NCBI GenBank assembly: GCA_033557465.1
Contig: CM066031.1
Location: 1,233,281,312 to 1,233,345,311, forward strand
Direction: 5' to 3'
DNA length: 64,000 nucleotides
DNA from: Ichthyophis bannanicus
Lineage: Eukaryota; Chordata; Amphibia; Gymnophiona; Ichthyophiidae
Part shown: one piece after another, positions 12,060 to 24,190 of the stretch
Layout: each line of letters opens with the position of its first letter
How positions within the stretch are numbered: position 1 is the first letter of the stretch
Program-made: the position numbers and the translations under genes
Notes under the pieces: generated by a model
What the model was told of the DNA's origin: nothing
The model's input: the letters and a program-made list of their open reading frames with translations, nothing else
Databases searched by the model: none

Positions 12060-12420
12060 TCATCCTCTTTCCCCCCAGGATCTGAGAAGAATATAGGTGT
12101 TGATATTCAAAGGTATTTGTCTGGATAATGACAGCCGTTATCCAGATAAATGCTGTAGCCACTGCTACCCATTCTGCAGCAGCACTCTCTAGATTGTGTC
12201 GCCTTACAAACCGACTTGACACTATTTAGAGAGTGCTGTAGCAGTAGGTGGATGGAGAAAGGCAGAGTGGCAAGTTATCCTGAGAGCGGTGCTATTAAGA
12301 CTGCTAGCTTCATAACTATTTGCTATTAAGACTGCTAGCTTCATAACTATTTGGATAAAGTTAGGTCAGCAAAAAAACCTGTCCTAAGTGTATCTGGATA
12401 GCTCTGCGGATAGCAGTCTT
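12060..12420. repeat. MITE-like repeat with an exact 31-bp tandem duplication
   Basis: The segment has inverted motifs such as gttatccag / ctggataa. At 12291-12321 and 12322-12352 a 31-bp unit starting gctattaagactgctagc is present twice without a difference. I cannot assign the family. Confidence 0.45.
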
Positions 12421-13640
12421 AATATGCTCCTGTCCAGATGGCTGCTGTACTAACCACTCTATATTCGGCAACACTCGCAATCTGATTAAATTGCCCCCAC
12501 TCCATTATTCCATTATTCCCTACCTCTCTTCTAAGACCCCCTTCCCTCAAGCACAAATCTGTCCCTAATAGCCCCTTTATCTCCTTTCCCTTTTCTCTCT
12601 CCACTAGTCTCTCTATCCCGCTCTCCCCTTAAGAGAGTCCTCACCAGTCTCAGTCTCTTTTGCCCCCTCCCCACTGCCAGTTCTCTGTAATCTCTTTTCC
12701 TCCTAGCATTCTTCTCTCTCTCTTTTATCTTTTCTATATCATATGGCCTCTCTGTAATGGTCTTATGGACCCCCAAGGTTCCATGGACTGCAAAGTGGAA
12801 ACCACTGTTCCAGCTTATCCTACACATGACAACACATCGCAGTTTCTATAAATTATAAATTTTGCAACACAGGGAATGACCACTTAGCTGTATTATACAT
12901 CCCATCTCTTCAAGGGGGAAGGGATGGTGGAGAGTTTCACAATTTAGTGAAGATTTTTTTTTAATAACAGCAACAAGCTTCCCTCCCCAGATTCTAAACA
13001 CATGTGAAGGGCAATTTTATAAGGGATGCCTAGTTAAAGTGTGTTAGAAGGCACCTACGCAAACCTATTTTATAAAGACAAGTAAATGCCTACCTGTCTA
13101 TAAATGCTAGAGTAAGTGGCCTAATGCACACCTATCTTGCAGGCATGGACATTTTACACCAGCCTTGCACACTCCACCCAAACTCCACTCATGGACATGC
13201 TACCCACAAAGTAGGCAATTTGATGCCAATCCAGGTGCTTTCATTCTGTTCAGTAGTTTATAAGAGAACCATTTACGTGTGTTTATGGCCACATATGCAC
13301 AGAAATAACTCTTTAGAATGATTTCTAGAAAGTGATTATAAAGTCCATTCAAAAAAACGAAAGTGAGGGCTGGAATAATGCAGCACTGTGTCACTCTGCC
13401 ATAAATCATATAGGGGCTGTATTACAGTCTACAAGGGTCCAATGGGCAGCAAGGGAAAGTGTCTCTGAATGCAGACTGAGACAGAAGAAAATAGCACACC
13501 TTGGAACAGTGATAGCAAATAAAAAAAGGAATTTTAGTTTGTAATTCAATAGAGAAAACAGAACTTAAATGTGATGATACCGAACACGTTTCAGAAGGAA
13601 ATGTGATATCAGTTGCAGCTGCCATGTTTGCAAACAATTA
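12421..13640. other. Pyrimidine-rich and unassigned DNA
   Basis: 12480-12740 is strongly pyrimidine-rich on the plus strand, which produces charged-residue frames on the minus strand that look like low complexity. The rest (12840-13640) has no recognised gene or family. Confidence 0.35.
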
Positions 13641-13644
13641 CTTG

Positions 13645-13812
13645 TCACATGGGTTTTCATGATATCCCTACTGAATGTGCATGAGAACAATCTGCATGAA
13701 CACTGTTTCATTTGTATGCAAATCTGTGTCATGTATCTTCATTTGGGATATCTTGGAAACCTGCATAGATTGGTATCCATAGAGCCTGGGGTTGCCGACC
13801 TCTGGCAATACA
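13645..13812. repeat. Fold-back hAT-type MITE remnant
   Basis: The segment has 'ttttcatgatatccctactgaatgtgcatg' split over two arms, with 'tatgcaaatctgtgtcatg' and 'gggatatcttggaaacctg' as the partner. It resembles the better preserved MITE at 59194-59386, which has the same central ATGCAAAT phrase. No target duplication is visible. Confidence 0.4.
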
Positions 13813-14040
13813 GGGTTGGAGCTTCTGCTGTAGGTTTGATTGCATTGCTAAATTGATGTTAGAGAATAACTAGGCAAGAGGATGACAGGAAGATGCTGAA
13901 AAGACATTTTGATTTAAGGACTATTTCCTTATTGAGTTGATAGGCTTAGGCATAGGGAAGTTCTAGCGGCTCCACTGACTGACCTTTTCAATGCTTCTTT
14001 AGAGTTGGGAGTGGTCTCAGAGGACTGGGGAAGGCACATG

Positions 14041-14446
14041 TGACAGACTGAAGGATCTTAATATGTACACCTTAGAGGAAAGGCGGGATAGAGGTGATAT
14101 GATTGAGATGTTTAAATACCTCCGTGGCATAAATGTTCAGGGAGAGAGCCTCTTTCAATTGAAAGCAAGTTCTGCTATGAGGGGACATGGGATGAGAGTG
14201 AAGGGAGATAGATTCAGGAGTGATATACGGAAATATTTCTTTATGGAAAGAGAAGTGGATCCATGGAATAGTCTCCCAGTGGAGGTGGTAGAGATGAGGA
14301 CAGTAACTAAATTCAAAAAAGCATGGGACAAACACAGAGGATCTCTAAAGGTAAAAAGGGGACTGTTGTAGTTGTTGATATGGAAGGACAGACTAGATAG
14401 GCCATGTGGTCTTTTTCTGTCGTCATATTTCAATGTTTCTATGTTT
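14041..14446 (+). repeat. Nested 5'-truncated CR1 3' end
   Basis: About 400 bp that match 41440-41810 closely, with an open frame of 102 codons containing RGDMIEMFKYLRGINVQGESLFQL and FFMEREVDPWNSLPVEVVEM. This is the last part of CR1 ORF2, followed by the terminal tttctatg motif. It sits between two halves of another CR1 copy. Confidence 0.75.
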
Positions 14447-15215
14447 TACACAAAAGTGGAAGTAATGATGAGATTGGGAACTACAGGCCAGATAGTCTGA
14501 CCTCTGTGGTGAGTAAATTAATGGAAACACTGCTAAAACAAAGGATAGTGAGGTTTATGGAGTGAATTACAGGATTTAGGGCATCAAGGCAGGTCTTGTA
14601 AGACAAATTTAATTAATTTATTTGACTGGGTGACCAGAGAGTTAAACTGAGAAAGCACCCTAGAGGCGGAGTATTTAGATTTCAGTAAAGCCTTTGGCAC
14701 AGACGACTTATAAATAAATTGAGCACCCTAGGGATGGATCCTAAAATAAATGACTAGGTTAGAAATTGGTTGAGTGGGAGGCAACAAAGGGTATGAGTAA
14801 ACAGAGCTCACTCTGAGGAGAAAGATGTTGTCAGTGGTGTGCCACAGGGATTGTCCTTAGTCTGATTCTTTTTCAAATTTGATACTGCAGAAGGGTTGTT
14901 GAGTAAGGTTTGTCTCTTTGGAGATGATAACAAAATCCGCAATAAACACTCAGGATGAAGTAGATAACATGGAGCAGGAATCTTGCAAAGCTTGAAGAAT
15001 GGTTGAGAATTTGATATCTGAGATTTTACTCTAAAAAATGCAGGGTCATGCATTAGGACTGCAAAATTCCAGAAGAGCAGTGCAGAATAGAAGGTGAAGT
15101 ACTTCTCCACGAGAGAAGAGTGAGACCTCGGGGTGATTGTTTCTGATGATCTTAAGGTAGCTAAACAGGTAGAAAAGGTGATGGTGAAAGCCAGAAGGAT
15201 GCTTGGGTACATCCC

Positions 15216-18200
15216 TACCCATGTGTGTTTCTGCCTTTTGCCTTTCTGCTGTGGAAAGTGCAACTCCATTACAAGTATTGACCCTAGCTCCTGGCTTGGG
15301 TCAGACATTTAATTGTTTGCCTTTGAGTCCTGTCTGTCTATAATGATGTACATATTTATTTCATCATTGTGGGTGTGCTTTTTACCTTATCTGTACTTTT
15401 TTTGTAATCTTGTTCAGTTCTCAGCTATTTTCAGCTGTCTGTCTCTTCTTTTCCTCAAATCATATTCATATCCCTCTCCTTTCCCCATCCTCTCTCCCTT
15501 TCTCTTGCATCATGTGGAATGCACACTGCATCTCTAATAAGCTTGCCTTCATTCATGATCTCTTTATCTCTAATGTTCGCCATCTTCTTGCTCTTAGACC
15601 TGGCTCCTCCCAGAAGACTCAGCTTTAGTCACTGCCATCTGTCATGGCAGCAACCAGTTCTCCCACACGCCTCGTTCCACTGGCTATGGTTGTGGTGTTG
15701 GATTTCTACTCTTTCATTCCTGCCAATTTCAATCCCTGCTTCTGCCTCAGTCTCACTCCTTTCCCTCCTTTAAGGTCTACTCCATCCACCTTTTTACTCC
15801 ACTACTTCTCTAGACAGCTGTTATCAACCTCATGACAAGTCCACCTCTACCGGTCTCACTGACGTTGACTCGCAGTTTTCCTTCTTTCTGGATTCATCTT
15901 TCCCCTCCCTTATTCTCGGGGATTTTAACATTCATGTTGATAACCCCTCTGACCCCTATGCTTTTAAGCTCCTTTCCCTTACCTCCTCATTCAACTTCCA
16001 GATTTGCTCCATTGCCCCCCACTCAGCAGCACAATCACTGCCTCAACCTTGTCCTCTTGCTTATCCTCAAACTATTGCACCTCAGTTCTTCCCTTATCTG
16101 ACCATCACCTGCTAAGCTTCACTCTTCATCACCCCCCATTTCAACCTCACTCAGTCTCTTCCAACCTCTTTAGAAATCTTCATGCTATTGACCCATCGGT
16201 TCTCTCCACTAATGTCTCATCACTTCTTTCCACCATTACGTCATCTGAGTCTATTGATGAGGCAGTAGCTTCCTATAGCATTGTACTCTCATCTGCTCTG
16301 GATGCTCTTGCTCTGCCCATGCCATGTTCTGTGAGGCATACTGCACCTCAGCCCTGGCTGTCTTCAACTACCCACTATCTACATTCCTGTGCCTGCCCTG
16401 CTTAGCGCATTTGCCGCAAATCCCACATCCTTGTGAACTTCCTACACTTTAAATTCATGCTCGCCTCTTTCTAGTCAGCTATAGCAATTGCCAAATAAGA
16501 CTATTATGTCCATCTGACTAACTCTCTTGCCTCTGACCTTCATCTTCTCTTTTCATCTCTCATTTCTCTCCTCAAGATGCTTCTGCCTCTGATCCCTCCT
16601 TCCCTTTCTGCTCAAACTTTGGCCGGTTATTTGCACGACAAAGTTCACAAGATTACACTCAAATTCCCCACAAGGTCAACTCCATCCCCTCTTCCCCTCT
16701 TCCCTCCAAGTCTGCCACCTTTTCTTTCTTTTCTAAGATCTCTGAGAAGGAAGCCACACATCTTCATTTTTCCTCCAAACTCACTACCTGCTTCTCTGAT
16801 CCTATTCCCACCCATCTCCTAAGCTCCATCTCCGTCACTGTCATCCCTTCCATTTCTCATATTCTTAACTTCTCTCTCTCCACTTCAATTGTTCCTGCAG
16901 CCTTCAAGCATGCTGTGGTCACACCTCTCCTGAAGACCCTACTTGTCCTTCTAATTTTTGACCCCTCTCCCTCCCCCCCTTCATTTCTAAATGACTTCAA
17001 TGTGCCATTCACTGTCATTACCTTGACTTTCTCTCCTCTCAAGCCCTTCGGGATCCACTGCAATCTGGCTTTCATCCTTTACATTCTACTGAAATGGCTT
17101 CTGCCAAAGTCTTCAGTGACCTGTTCCTAGCAAAATCCAAGGGCCTTTACTCGATATCTCATCCTTTCTCACCTTTCTGCAGCTTTTGACACTGTTGTCC
17201 AGCACCTTCTCCTTGATACCTTGCCCTCTCTTGGTTCTAAGGATCTGTGCTATCCTGGTTCTCTTCTTATCTCTCTCATCGCACTTTCAGCATTTCTGCT
17301 GGTGGATCCTCCTCCACTGCTATCCCAAACTCAGTTGGTGTACCCCAGGGTCTGTCCTGGGCCCACTCCTTTTCTCTCTCTATACCCAGTCTCTTGGTGT
17401 ACTCATCTCCTCCCATGGTTTCCAGTACCATCTTTATGCTGATTAGTCTCAGATCTACTTCTCTACACCTGAAATCTCTCTGGCAATCCAGGCCTGGATC
17501 TCTGTCTGATTATCTGACATTGCTGCCTGTATGTCTCACTGCCATTTGAAATTGAACATGGCCAAAATGGAGCTTCTTATTTTCCCTCTACTCCCTGTTT
17601 TCTCGGTCCGCAACCTTGGGGTCATCTTTGACTCTTCCCTCTCCTTCTCCACACAGATCCAACTGATAGCTAAAGCCTGTTGCTTCTTTCTCTAAAACAT
17701 TTTAGAGAAAATTTTGCCCCTTCCTCTCTGAATGCACTATTAAGATGCTTATCCACTCTTTAGCCACCTTTTGTCTAGACTATTGCAACCTCCTCCTTGC
17801 TGGTCTCCCTTTGAATCATCTCTGCCTCCTTCAATCTGTTCAAAACTCAGCTGCATATCTAATCTTCCACCAGGCTTGATATACTTATATAACCTTCTCC
17901 TACTGACCTATAAGTGCACTCGCTACCTTTCCTCCCTTATCTCTCCCTACACCCGTCTTCTGAAACTCCGCTCTTCTAGCAGATCACTTTTATCTGTGTC
18001 CTCTTCTACTGTCAATTCCAGACTTGGGAATAAACTACCTAAGTCTGTGTGTCAGACTTCATCTCTGGCCCTTTTCAAATATAGGCTGAAAACTCACCTC
18101 TTCGAGGCCGCTTTGGAATCTGATCCATCTAGTCTCCTGTGTGTTTCCTTACCATTCCCCTAAATGTATCCTTGTCCTCAGCTGTTGTGCTGTCTTGACT

Positions 18201-18299
18201 AGATTGTAAGCTCCGATGAGCAGGAAGCGTTTCTTACATGTGTCTGTACAGTGCTGTGTGTGCCTTGTAGTGCTATAGAAATGATCAGTAGTAGTAGTA
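15216..18299 (+). pseudogene. Nearly full-length L2-type LINE inserted in CR1
   Basis: Several broken frames follow the order of an L2/Rex-like ORF2. An endonuclease start lies at about 15510 (WNAHCISNKLAFIHDL). LILGDFNIHVDN, the endonuclease DFN motif, is at about 15905. VGVPQG of the reverse transcriptase is at about 17335 and QYHLYAD at about 17425; the second catalytic Asp is replaced, since the codon after YAD is a stop. KMELLIF, VRNLGVIFDSSLSF and FKYRLKTHLFEAAL close the coding part at about 18120. The 3' tail has 'tagattgtaagctccgatgagcagg' and ends in (TAG)n, as at 33750-33850. The copy is 3.1 kb but inactive. CR1 sequence resumes directly after it. Confidence 0.75.
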
Positions 18300-18439
18300 A
18301 TATGGAGGGAAATGGCCAGCAGGAAGAAAGAGGTGAGAGAGCCTTTCTGTAAGTGTTTGGTGAGATCTCATTTAGAGTATTGAGAGCATTTCTGGAGACC
18401 ACATCTTCAAAAGCATATAAACAGATCTGGGAAACTGCT

Positions 18440-18600
18440 AGGTACTTGTTACCTGGATTGGCAACTGTTGGAAACAGGATACTGGGCTTGATGGACTTTG
18501 GTCTGACCCAGTATGGCATTTCTTATCTTCTTATGTTAAGGTCCATCAAGCCCAGATTCCTGTTTCCAACAGTGGCCAATCTAGGTCACAAGTACCTAAC
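18440..18600. repeat. Inverted pair of CR1 3' ends
   Basis: 18440-18499 (aggtacttgttacctggatt...) and 18539-18598 are inverted copies of each other, with about 60 bp per arm and only a few differences. The spacer contains gacccagtatggcatttctt, the known CR1-like terminus. The second arm continues as an antisense copy to about 18690. Confidence 0.7.
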
Positions 18601-18724
18601 AGTTTCGCAAAACGACACACAGGTTCCACAGTGCTTGTATTGGGGCAAACAGTGTATTTCCAAGGTCCTCTTTAATAATGGTTTATGGACCAAGGGTTAG
18701 GCTTTTGTTGGCAATTTTACTGAG

Positions 18725-18965
18725 CAAATATTTTGTTCGTTTTTTTTTAAATTTAATGTATATAGTATTTAGCTCATGCCTTTCCAGTAGTAGTTCAAGA
18801 TGAGTTATAGCCAAGTACCGTAAGTGTTTCCCTCTCCCTCATGGTCTTATAATCTAAGTTTGTACCTGACAAAGGCTGAGTGACTTGCCCAAGGCCACAA
18901 GGAGTGCTAGTGAGATTCGAACCCTGGTCACTTTGGTCACCAGGCTGCTGCTCTAAATCTTTTTT
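18725..18965 (-). repeat. tRNA-derived SINE (antisense)
   Basis: On the minus strand the element has a tRNA-like head with a B box (gggttcgaatctc), the body 'ccttgtggccttgggcaagtcac', then 'cttagattataagacc' and the end 'ctactactggaaaggcatgagctaaatac'. The same order is present at 34436-34668 on the plus strand. Confidence 0.75.
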
Positions 18966-19345
18966 ATTGGCAAAGGTATGAATACAACACATGACAGAGT
19001 GTGGATCAATTTGCCACACTCTGATTCACTCCAGATATAAAATTTTCTTTTTACTTAGGAATTTCAACTTCTCTGACTCCCCCCCCCCCCTCAGCCCCGG
19101 TCTTCCCCCATACCTGATTATTCAGTAAGTTGGGAGGGCAAACCATCATCTTGGCTTTCCCACCCATGCTACTGTCCCCAAGTATATGTGAACTACCTTT
19201 GTGGCCGACCCCCCCCAAACTCCCACCATGACCCAGAGAACACAGACCCATTCAGGTACCACCATGACCGCATTCATCTTTTATAGTTTAATCATACTAG
19301 TTTAAGACTAAATGCCATGCCTGCGGGGAAAGAGAGAGTCTTGAT
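18966..19345. other. No recognised feature
   Basis: The stretch contains C-rich runs (19080-19090 and 19208-19216). Open frames here lack any domain. Confidence 0.35.
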
Positions 19346-19718
19346 CAGTGGTTCTCAACCAGTGGGTCGTGACCCCCACGGGGGTCGCCACAGGATTTAG
19401 CAGGGGTCATCTCACTCCGCCAAGTTACAAATTTTTTTTTAAAAAGCGCACAAGTTGCTGCCGAGTCTGCTTCTCGGCAGCGGCAAACTCACCGCCTCCC
19501 TTCTAATGCATCTGCGGCTCCCTACCTCTTAGGGAACCACGGCTATGCCTGTAAAACCGTTGCAGAGCCTTCCTGTGTCTCTCGACGGGCTCCGTGCAGC
19601 ATTGTCCCGCCTCCAAAGGAAGACTTCCTTTGGAGGCGGGACAATGCTGCACGGAGCCCGTTTAGAGACAGAAAGGCTCCGCAACGGCTTCACAGGCACA
19701 GCCGCGGTTCCCTAGGAG
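19346..19718 (+). mobile_element. 3'-truncated SPIN-like hAT element with long palindrome
   Basis: The left end CAGTGGTTCTCAACC at 19346 and the following 'gtgggtcgtgaccccca' are the terminus known for SPIN/OposCharlie-type hAT elements. The copy matches 24317-24680 and stops at about 19718, where the other copy continues. Inside, 19526-19718 folds into a hairpin with arms of about 96 bp. The central 37 bp per arm (19586-19622 and 19624-19660) pair perfectly around a single A. Confidence 0.7.
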
Positions 19719-19927
19719 AACACACCTCTTTCCTAACAGGCAGGCCTTACACACCCATAATGTCGTAACTTGCCCTTGTACCAGTTCCCCAGCTTTTTAA
19801 ACAGACATTCATGTGCATTCAGATCAAGCTGTTGCTCCGGTATGTGCCACATATAATCAAGGGTTTCTTCCAAAAAGAATGCACCAATGGGCACCACCAC
19901 CAATATGGCCTAGTGTTCAAGGGGACT

Positions 19928-20175
19928 CAGATGACATTGGCACTGGCTCCCCTGCTCAGGCCTAATGTTGTGAGGTCTATGGAAGTCTCCAAGCCCCTCT
20001 ACCATGTATTTAGCCTGAAAGTAAACACTCTCAAGAAACAAGACACAGTACAGAGTTTTATGGGTCTTACAGGTGATGTCGGCGCTGGCTGCCCCGCTCG
20101 GGCCTGATGTTGTGAGGTCACCGGCAGTCTCCAAGCTCCTCTGCCACGAATGTAGGTTGAAAGTAAGCACTCCCC
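19928..20175 (+). repeat. Two diverged 142-bp direct repeats
   Basis: The unit beginning cagatgacattggcactggc at 19928 recurs at 20070 as caggtgatgtcggcgctggc and continues with aligned sequence (aatgttgtgaggtc, agtctccaag, gaaagtaa). It lies directly upstream of the L1-type ORF2 remnant. Confidence 0.65.
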
Positions 20176-20199
20176 AAGGATTCGGCCATCTTAGAATGC

Positions 20200-22800
20200 T
20201 TTTGTGCCTTCTATGAACACCTTTATCCTTCTGAGACTGCAGGAGAACAGGTGGGAGTTGATCACTTGGTAGGTCACTTGAAACATCCTACTCTGTCAAG
20301 AGAACAAGCGCTGTTGGAAAAATATCTCCAAATGGATGAAATGATCTCGACTATCAAACAGATGTTCACTGGCAAGGCTTCAGGTCTGATGGATTTCCAT
20401 CAGAATTTTACAAGACATTTAGTTCGGAGTTAGCCACAAATTTACTTGGATACTATTCTGGATTCCTTCAGCAATCTCCGTCAGTGGGCTCCTTTGCAGA
20501 ACCCACTATGATGGTGCATGAGAAGCCAGGGCATGGCCTACAGAAAGTAGAAAATTATCTTCTTATTTCATTGCTAAAATCTATGTGAAGATCCTAGCAA
20601 CTAGATTATTTACAGTTATTCCATCCTTAATACACCCAGACCAATGTGGTTTTGTAGCAGGCTGATCCACCATGGACAATGCCCGACTAATATGCAATGT
20701 CTTGGCAGTTGATCATGATTTGGCCTTACCTATGGTGGGGTTAACCTTAGATGCTGAGAAAGTATTCAACTGACTTGAATGGTTCTTTCTATTTCAGTCG
20801 TTGAAATGGTTCGGGATGGGAGGGAGGTTTGCTGACATGATCATTGCACAGATCTGAGCTAACTCCAACTTATTATGGGTCTTTTCCTTACATAGGAGCA
20901 CCTGCCAAGGCTGTCTCCTATCCCCTTTATTATTTAATTTGGCTTTGGAACCTCTAACACTTTTAATACTCCAAATGCCCAATATTGTAGGCTTACATCT
21001 TGGAGAGGAACAAGTCAAACTTTCTACTTGCACTGATGATCTGTTACTGTTTGTCAACCTTTCTTCCATTCCAGTTGTGCTATCAGTCATCAAACAATAT
21101 TCTGCATTATCTGGGTACAAAATTAATTGGTCTAAATTTTTGCTTTTTATTTTGAGAAAATATGTTTTTAAGATAATCCCTTTCCATTCCAATGGGAGGG
21201 TACTTCCTTCAAATATCTTGGAGTCTGGTTCTTCCCTACTATTGCAGATACTATGGCTAGAAACATCACTGACTGTCTCAGTTTGATAAAGTCACTGGTC
21301 ACTAAATGGTCCCGCCTATATCTTTCATGGTGGGGCTGCATTGAAACAATCAAGATGATGATAGTCCCTAAGGTTAACTATGTTTCAAGTATACTTCCTC
21401 TAGTCTTTCCTGCCTCATTCTATAAAAAACTAGAACAGGAATTGGTCTCCTGTTTGTGGAAATACAAAGCCCCCTGTATCACTACCTGTGGAAATATGCC
21501 AGTGGGGTTCTGTTTTCAGATTTTTAATGGTATCATCAGTCCTTTCTGCTCAAGCAAGGTGCCAAATGGCTTAGTGACCTCTCTGGGCTGATGAAGTCTA
21601 CATGGCTTTCCATAGAAGAGAAGATGGTCTCTCCAGTCCCAGTGCATCTCCTTTTTGCCATGTGCCACTCTAAGGCCAAGGGGGTCTCCTAGCTAATAGT
21701 CGCTACACAACTAGTGTTCAATTTGGTTTCTCTATTGCTAAAGGGAGATATCCACCTTCTAACAAACTACTCCTCTGGCATAACCCAATGTTTAAAATCC
21801 ACCAAGAGGTGCTTGACTTACAGATGAGGCAGGAGAAAGGGTTATGAACCCTAGGACAACTCTGGTCCTCTAATGCCATCTGAACATTTTCAGAATTACA
21901 GCCAGATTTTGGCCTACCAGATAAATGCCTATTTCAGTGGCTTCAATTGTGACACTGTATTCTAAAGGCAGGTATCAATTTATTAGATTTAGGGGATGAA
22001 TGGGTGCTATCCAACATGGCAAGCGCATTGGCAGACTCATCTAATGTCGCTTCCAAATTTTACTTCATCATTAAGACCAGCATAGTTGACCCTGTGTTGG
22101 TGTTGAAAAGGTTTGGGAACTGGAACTGCGAGAGTTTATGACACGCCGGCAGTGGGTCAGTTTTAGGAATCATTGATTCGAGTTATTCGAGTTACCAGGT
22201 CTGCCTCTTTGACCCATTCCTTATTCTTTTTGGCCAACCGGGCTTTCGTTACTCCTGTCTTGCTAGCAAAATGAAAAAAGAATCAGGGTAATTGCTGCTG
22301 GTCCTGTAAAGTCATGGCTACACTTTCCCACCTGCTCTTCGAGTGCCCGAACTTGCAGTTTTTTTGGTCCAAAGTATGGGCTAAAATCAAATATATCTTC
22401 CAATTTGATCGGGAGTTGACTTTTTGCATTGCGATTTTTAGGTCTCTTGCAGATATATCTTCCATAGCCAAGAGGGATAGATTTCTGTTTTATTTCATGA
22501 TTGGAATTGCCTTTAAGTTGGTTATTAACAAATGGAAGGATAGAGTGGCATCCTTGGGGCATCTCTTCTTTCTATATCATAAATATGATCTGGCATATGA
22601 TGCTCAAATCCTTCAGAACCCACAAAGCAAGTTGAAATGGAAACTGCTGGATGCTTCTATAACTGTGTCTGCCAAGCATTCTCCTGTAGACTGCTCTTAG
22701 GATGGTGAATGTTGTTTGCTTGTATGGCCAGGACGGGAAGGGAATTGTTTACTCTTTTTTACCAATGTTATGTAAATGTTTGAATTCAAAATCTTAAATA
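20200..22800 (+). pseudogene. Tx1/L1-type LINE ORF2 remnant
   Basis: Broken frames show the order of an L1/Tx1 reverse transcriptase. A GKASG block is at about 20375. The phrase for DQCGFVAG is at about 20640 and LTLDAEKVFN at about 20745 (catalytic Asp present, the following FD changed). CQGCLLSPLLFNLALEPL is at about 20905. STCTDDLLLFV is at about 21025, where the usual YADD reads CTDD. SGYKINWSK is at about 21110 and the post-RT part with W.R..TIKM..PK is at about 21310-21380. The 3' end is ...cttaaataaatgctttaaaa at about 22795. Stops and frameshifts are frequent, so the copy is inactive. The 5' part and ORF1 are missing. Confidence 0.75.
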
Positions 22801-22974
22801 AATGCTTTAAAAAACAGTTGGAAATATCTGATATATGATTTACATTTATTTAATCTGTTTCCCTAGTTGTAATTCTTTAGTTTGTGCACCATATGAGTAC
22901 CTTTCTGTTTTACACTCATGACTGTTGACTTTCACCTCGTCTGGTCCAGCGACTAAACTTACAAGAAGTATTTA

Positions 22975-23400
22975 AAGCATGGCAAAATTAGTGCCTTGCA
23001 CTGTGTCTCATTTCTGTTTGGCAAAGTTTCTAGGCTTCTGTGTGATTTTATTTTTTGACAGTTCATGTTTGAGGTCGTTAGAGATAATCACATGTAGTTC
23101 ATTCTTTTCAGCCATAACACTGAGGATTCTTTCATTCAGAGTATAATATGCCCCATGGTGACTGTTTTCCAGGTGCATCACATTGCACTTATCAACACTG
23201 AATCTCAGCTGCCATCTTTCAGCCAATTTACTCAATCTGTTGGAGTATTGTTGAATGGGCAACTTGTTCTCTGATGTATTTATAATAGCCCCTATTTTTG
23301 TGATATCTACATATTTAGCAACACAATTATCTGTGACATTCTCTAGGTCACAGATGAGCATACTGAACAGTGCCCTGCCCAGCCGCAAGCCTTGAAGACC
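22975..23400 (-). pseudogene. CR1/L2-type LINE reverse transcriptase fragment
   Basis: The minus-strand frame 23586-23008 contains SKLAERWQLRFSVDKCNVMHL and VISNDLKHE. This is the segment after the YADD box in CR1-like reverse transcriptases. The upstream part of the same frame is not LINE-like and is probably a chance extension into the neighbouring repeat. Confidence 0.65.
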
Positions 23401-23444
23401 TTGTATTATTTTATTTGGATGAAAGTCAAAGTCATAATCATCAT

Positions 23445-23720
23445 CATGTTTATTTGATGTACTACTGCTTCTCCTAGTAGAATCTATGTGGTTTACAATA
23501 GGGTTAAAAATTAAGAAGGGGGACATGACGAAGATAAAGCCAAAACAAATTTCAGGAAAACGACAAATAGAAGGCCTAGGTTTCAATAAATTAATTGCAG
23601 ATAACAGAATACATACAGAAGGGATAGGATAGTATAGCTCCTGGAGTCAATTCTCCAAATGCTAGAAGACGGAACCAAGAAGTCTAACTCAGGAAAAGAA
23701 GGCCTGCCCAAAATAGTAAG
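23445..23720 (-). repeat. LINE 3' tail (antisense)
   Basis: The plus-strand phrase 'tttatttgatgtactactgcttctcctagtagaa...tttacaatagg' corresponds to the tail region of the L2-type copies in this window. The remainder is a decayed 3' coding part without an open frame. Confidence 0.4.
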
Positions 23721-23721
23721 G

Positions 23722-24190
23722 GCCCGATATTGAGATAGGATGGCTAGGCGCGAGTACAGCGTCTAGCCATTGCCACCGTCCTCTAATCCTGGATATTCAA
23801 TGTCAGGGTCATATGCAGCCCTGGCATTGAGTATCCAGGGTTGCCACACATGTCTGGAAGCCACAGAGGCTAACCGGGTAGTGGCCATAATGCACTGCTA
23901 CCCAGTTAGCTTCTACAGATAAAGATAGGCCAGCTTTTGCAATACCTATCTTTTACCCATAGAAGCTAACCATGTAGTGGTGCAATATCGCTGCTGCCTG
24001 GTTAGCCTCTGTTGCCACCCACAACATGCCCCAGAACACCCATGACACACCCCAATGCTAAGCGATTAGCATCAGAGCATGTAGGGGAGAAGATTGGGGA
24101 TATTCAGCAGCACTAACTGTGTTAGTGCCATTAATATCCCACTGAGTGGCATTTGCATAGTTTACAGGGCTATAAACCATATAAATGCCT
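23722..24190. repeat. Unassigned interspersed repeat
   Basis: A segment with alternating motifs such as 'ggctaaccgggtagtgg', 'gttagcttcta' and 'ggatattcagcagcactaac'. Related phrases occur in 53150-53290 (ggttagcatcgggg, agtgggtagcagtg). It looks like a non-autonomous element of unknown class. Confidence 0.4.

Larger units (their letters stand above)
13945..18435 (+). mobile_element. CR1-type LINE copy split by two nested insertions
   Basis: Pieces at 13945-14040, 14447-15215 and 18300-18435 follow each other in order when compared with the less disturbed CR1 copy at 39670-41815. The first ends within the phrase for EDW.(..)H(V), the second starts at acacaaaagtggaag, and the third starts at the phrase ggaaatggccagcagg. 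Between them lie a second CR1 3' end and an L2 copy. Coding frames are broken by many stops, so the copy is dead. The order of events is CR1 first, then the two younger insertions. Confidence 0.7.

Noticed and set aside
12531..12827. Lys/Arg/Glu-rich minus-strand frame
   Set aside because: The charged translation follows from a pyrimidine-rich tract. There is no domain.
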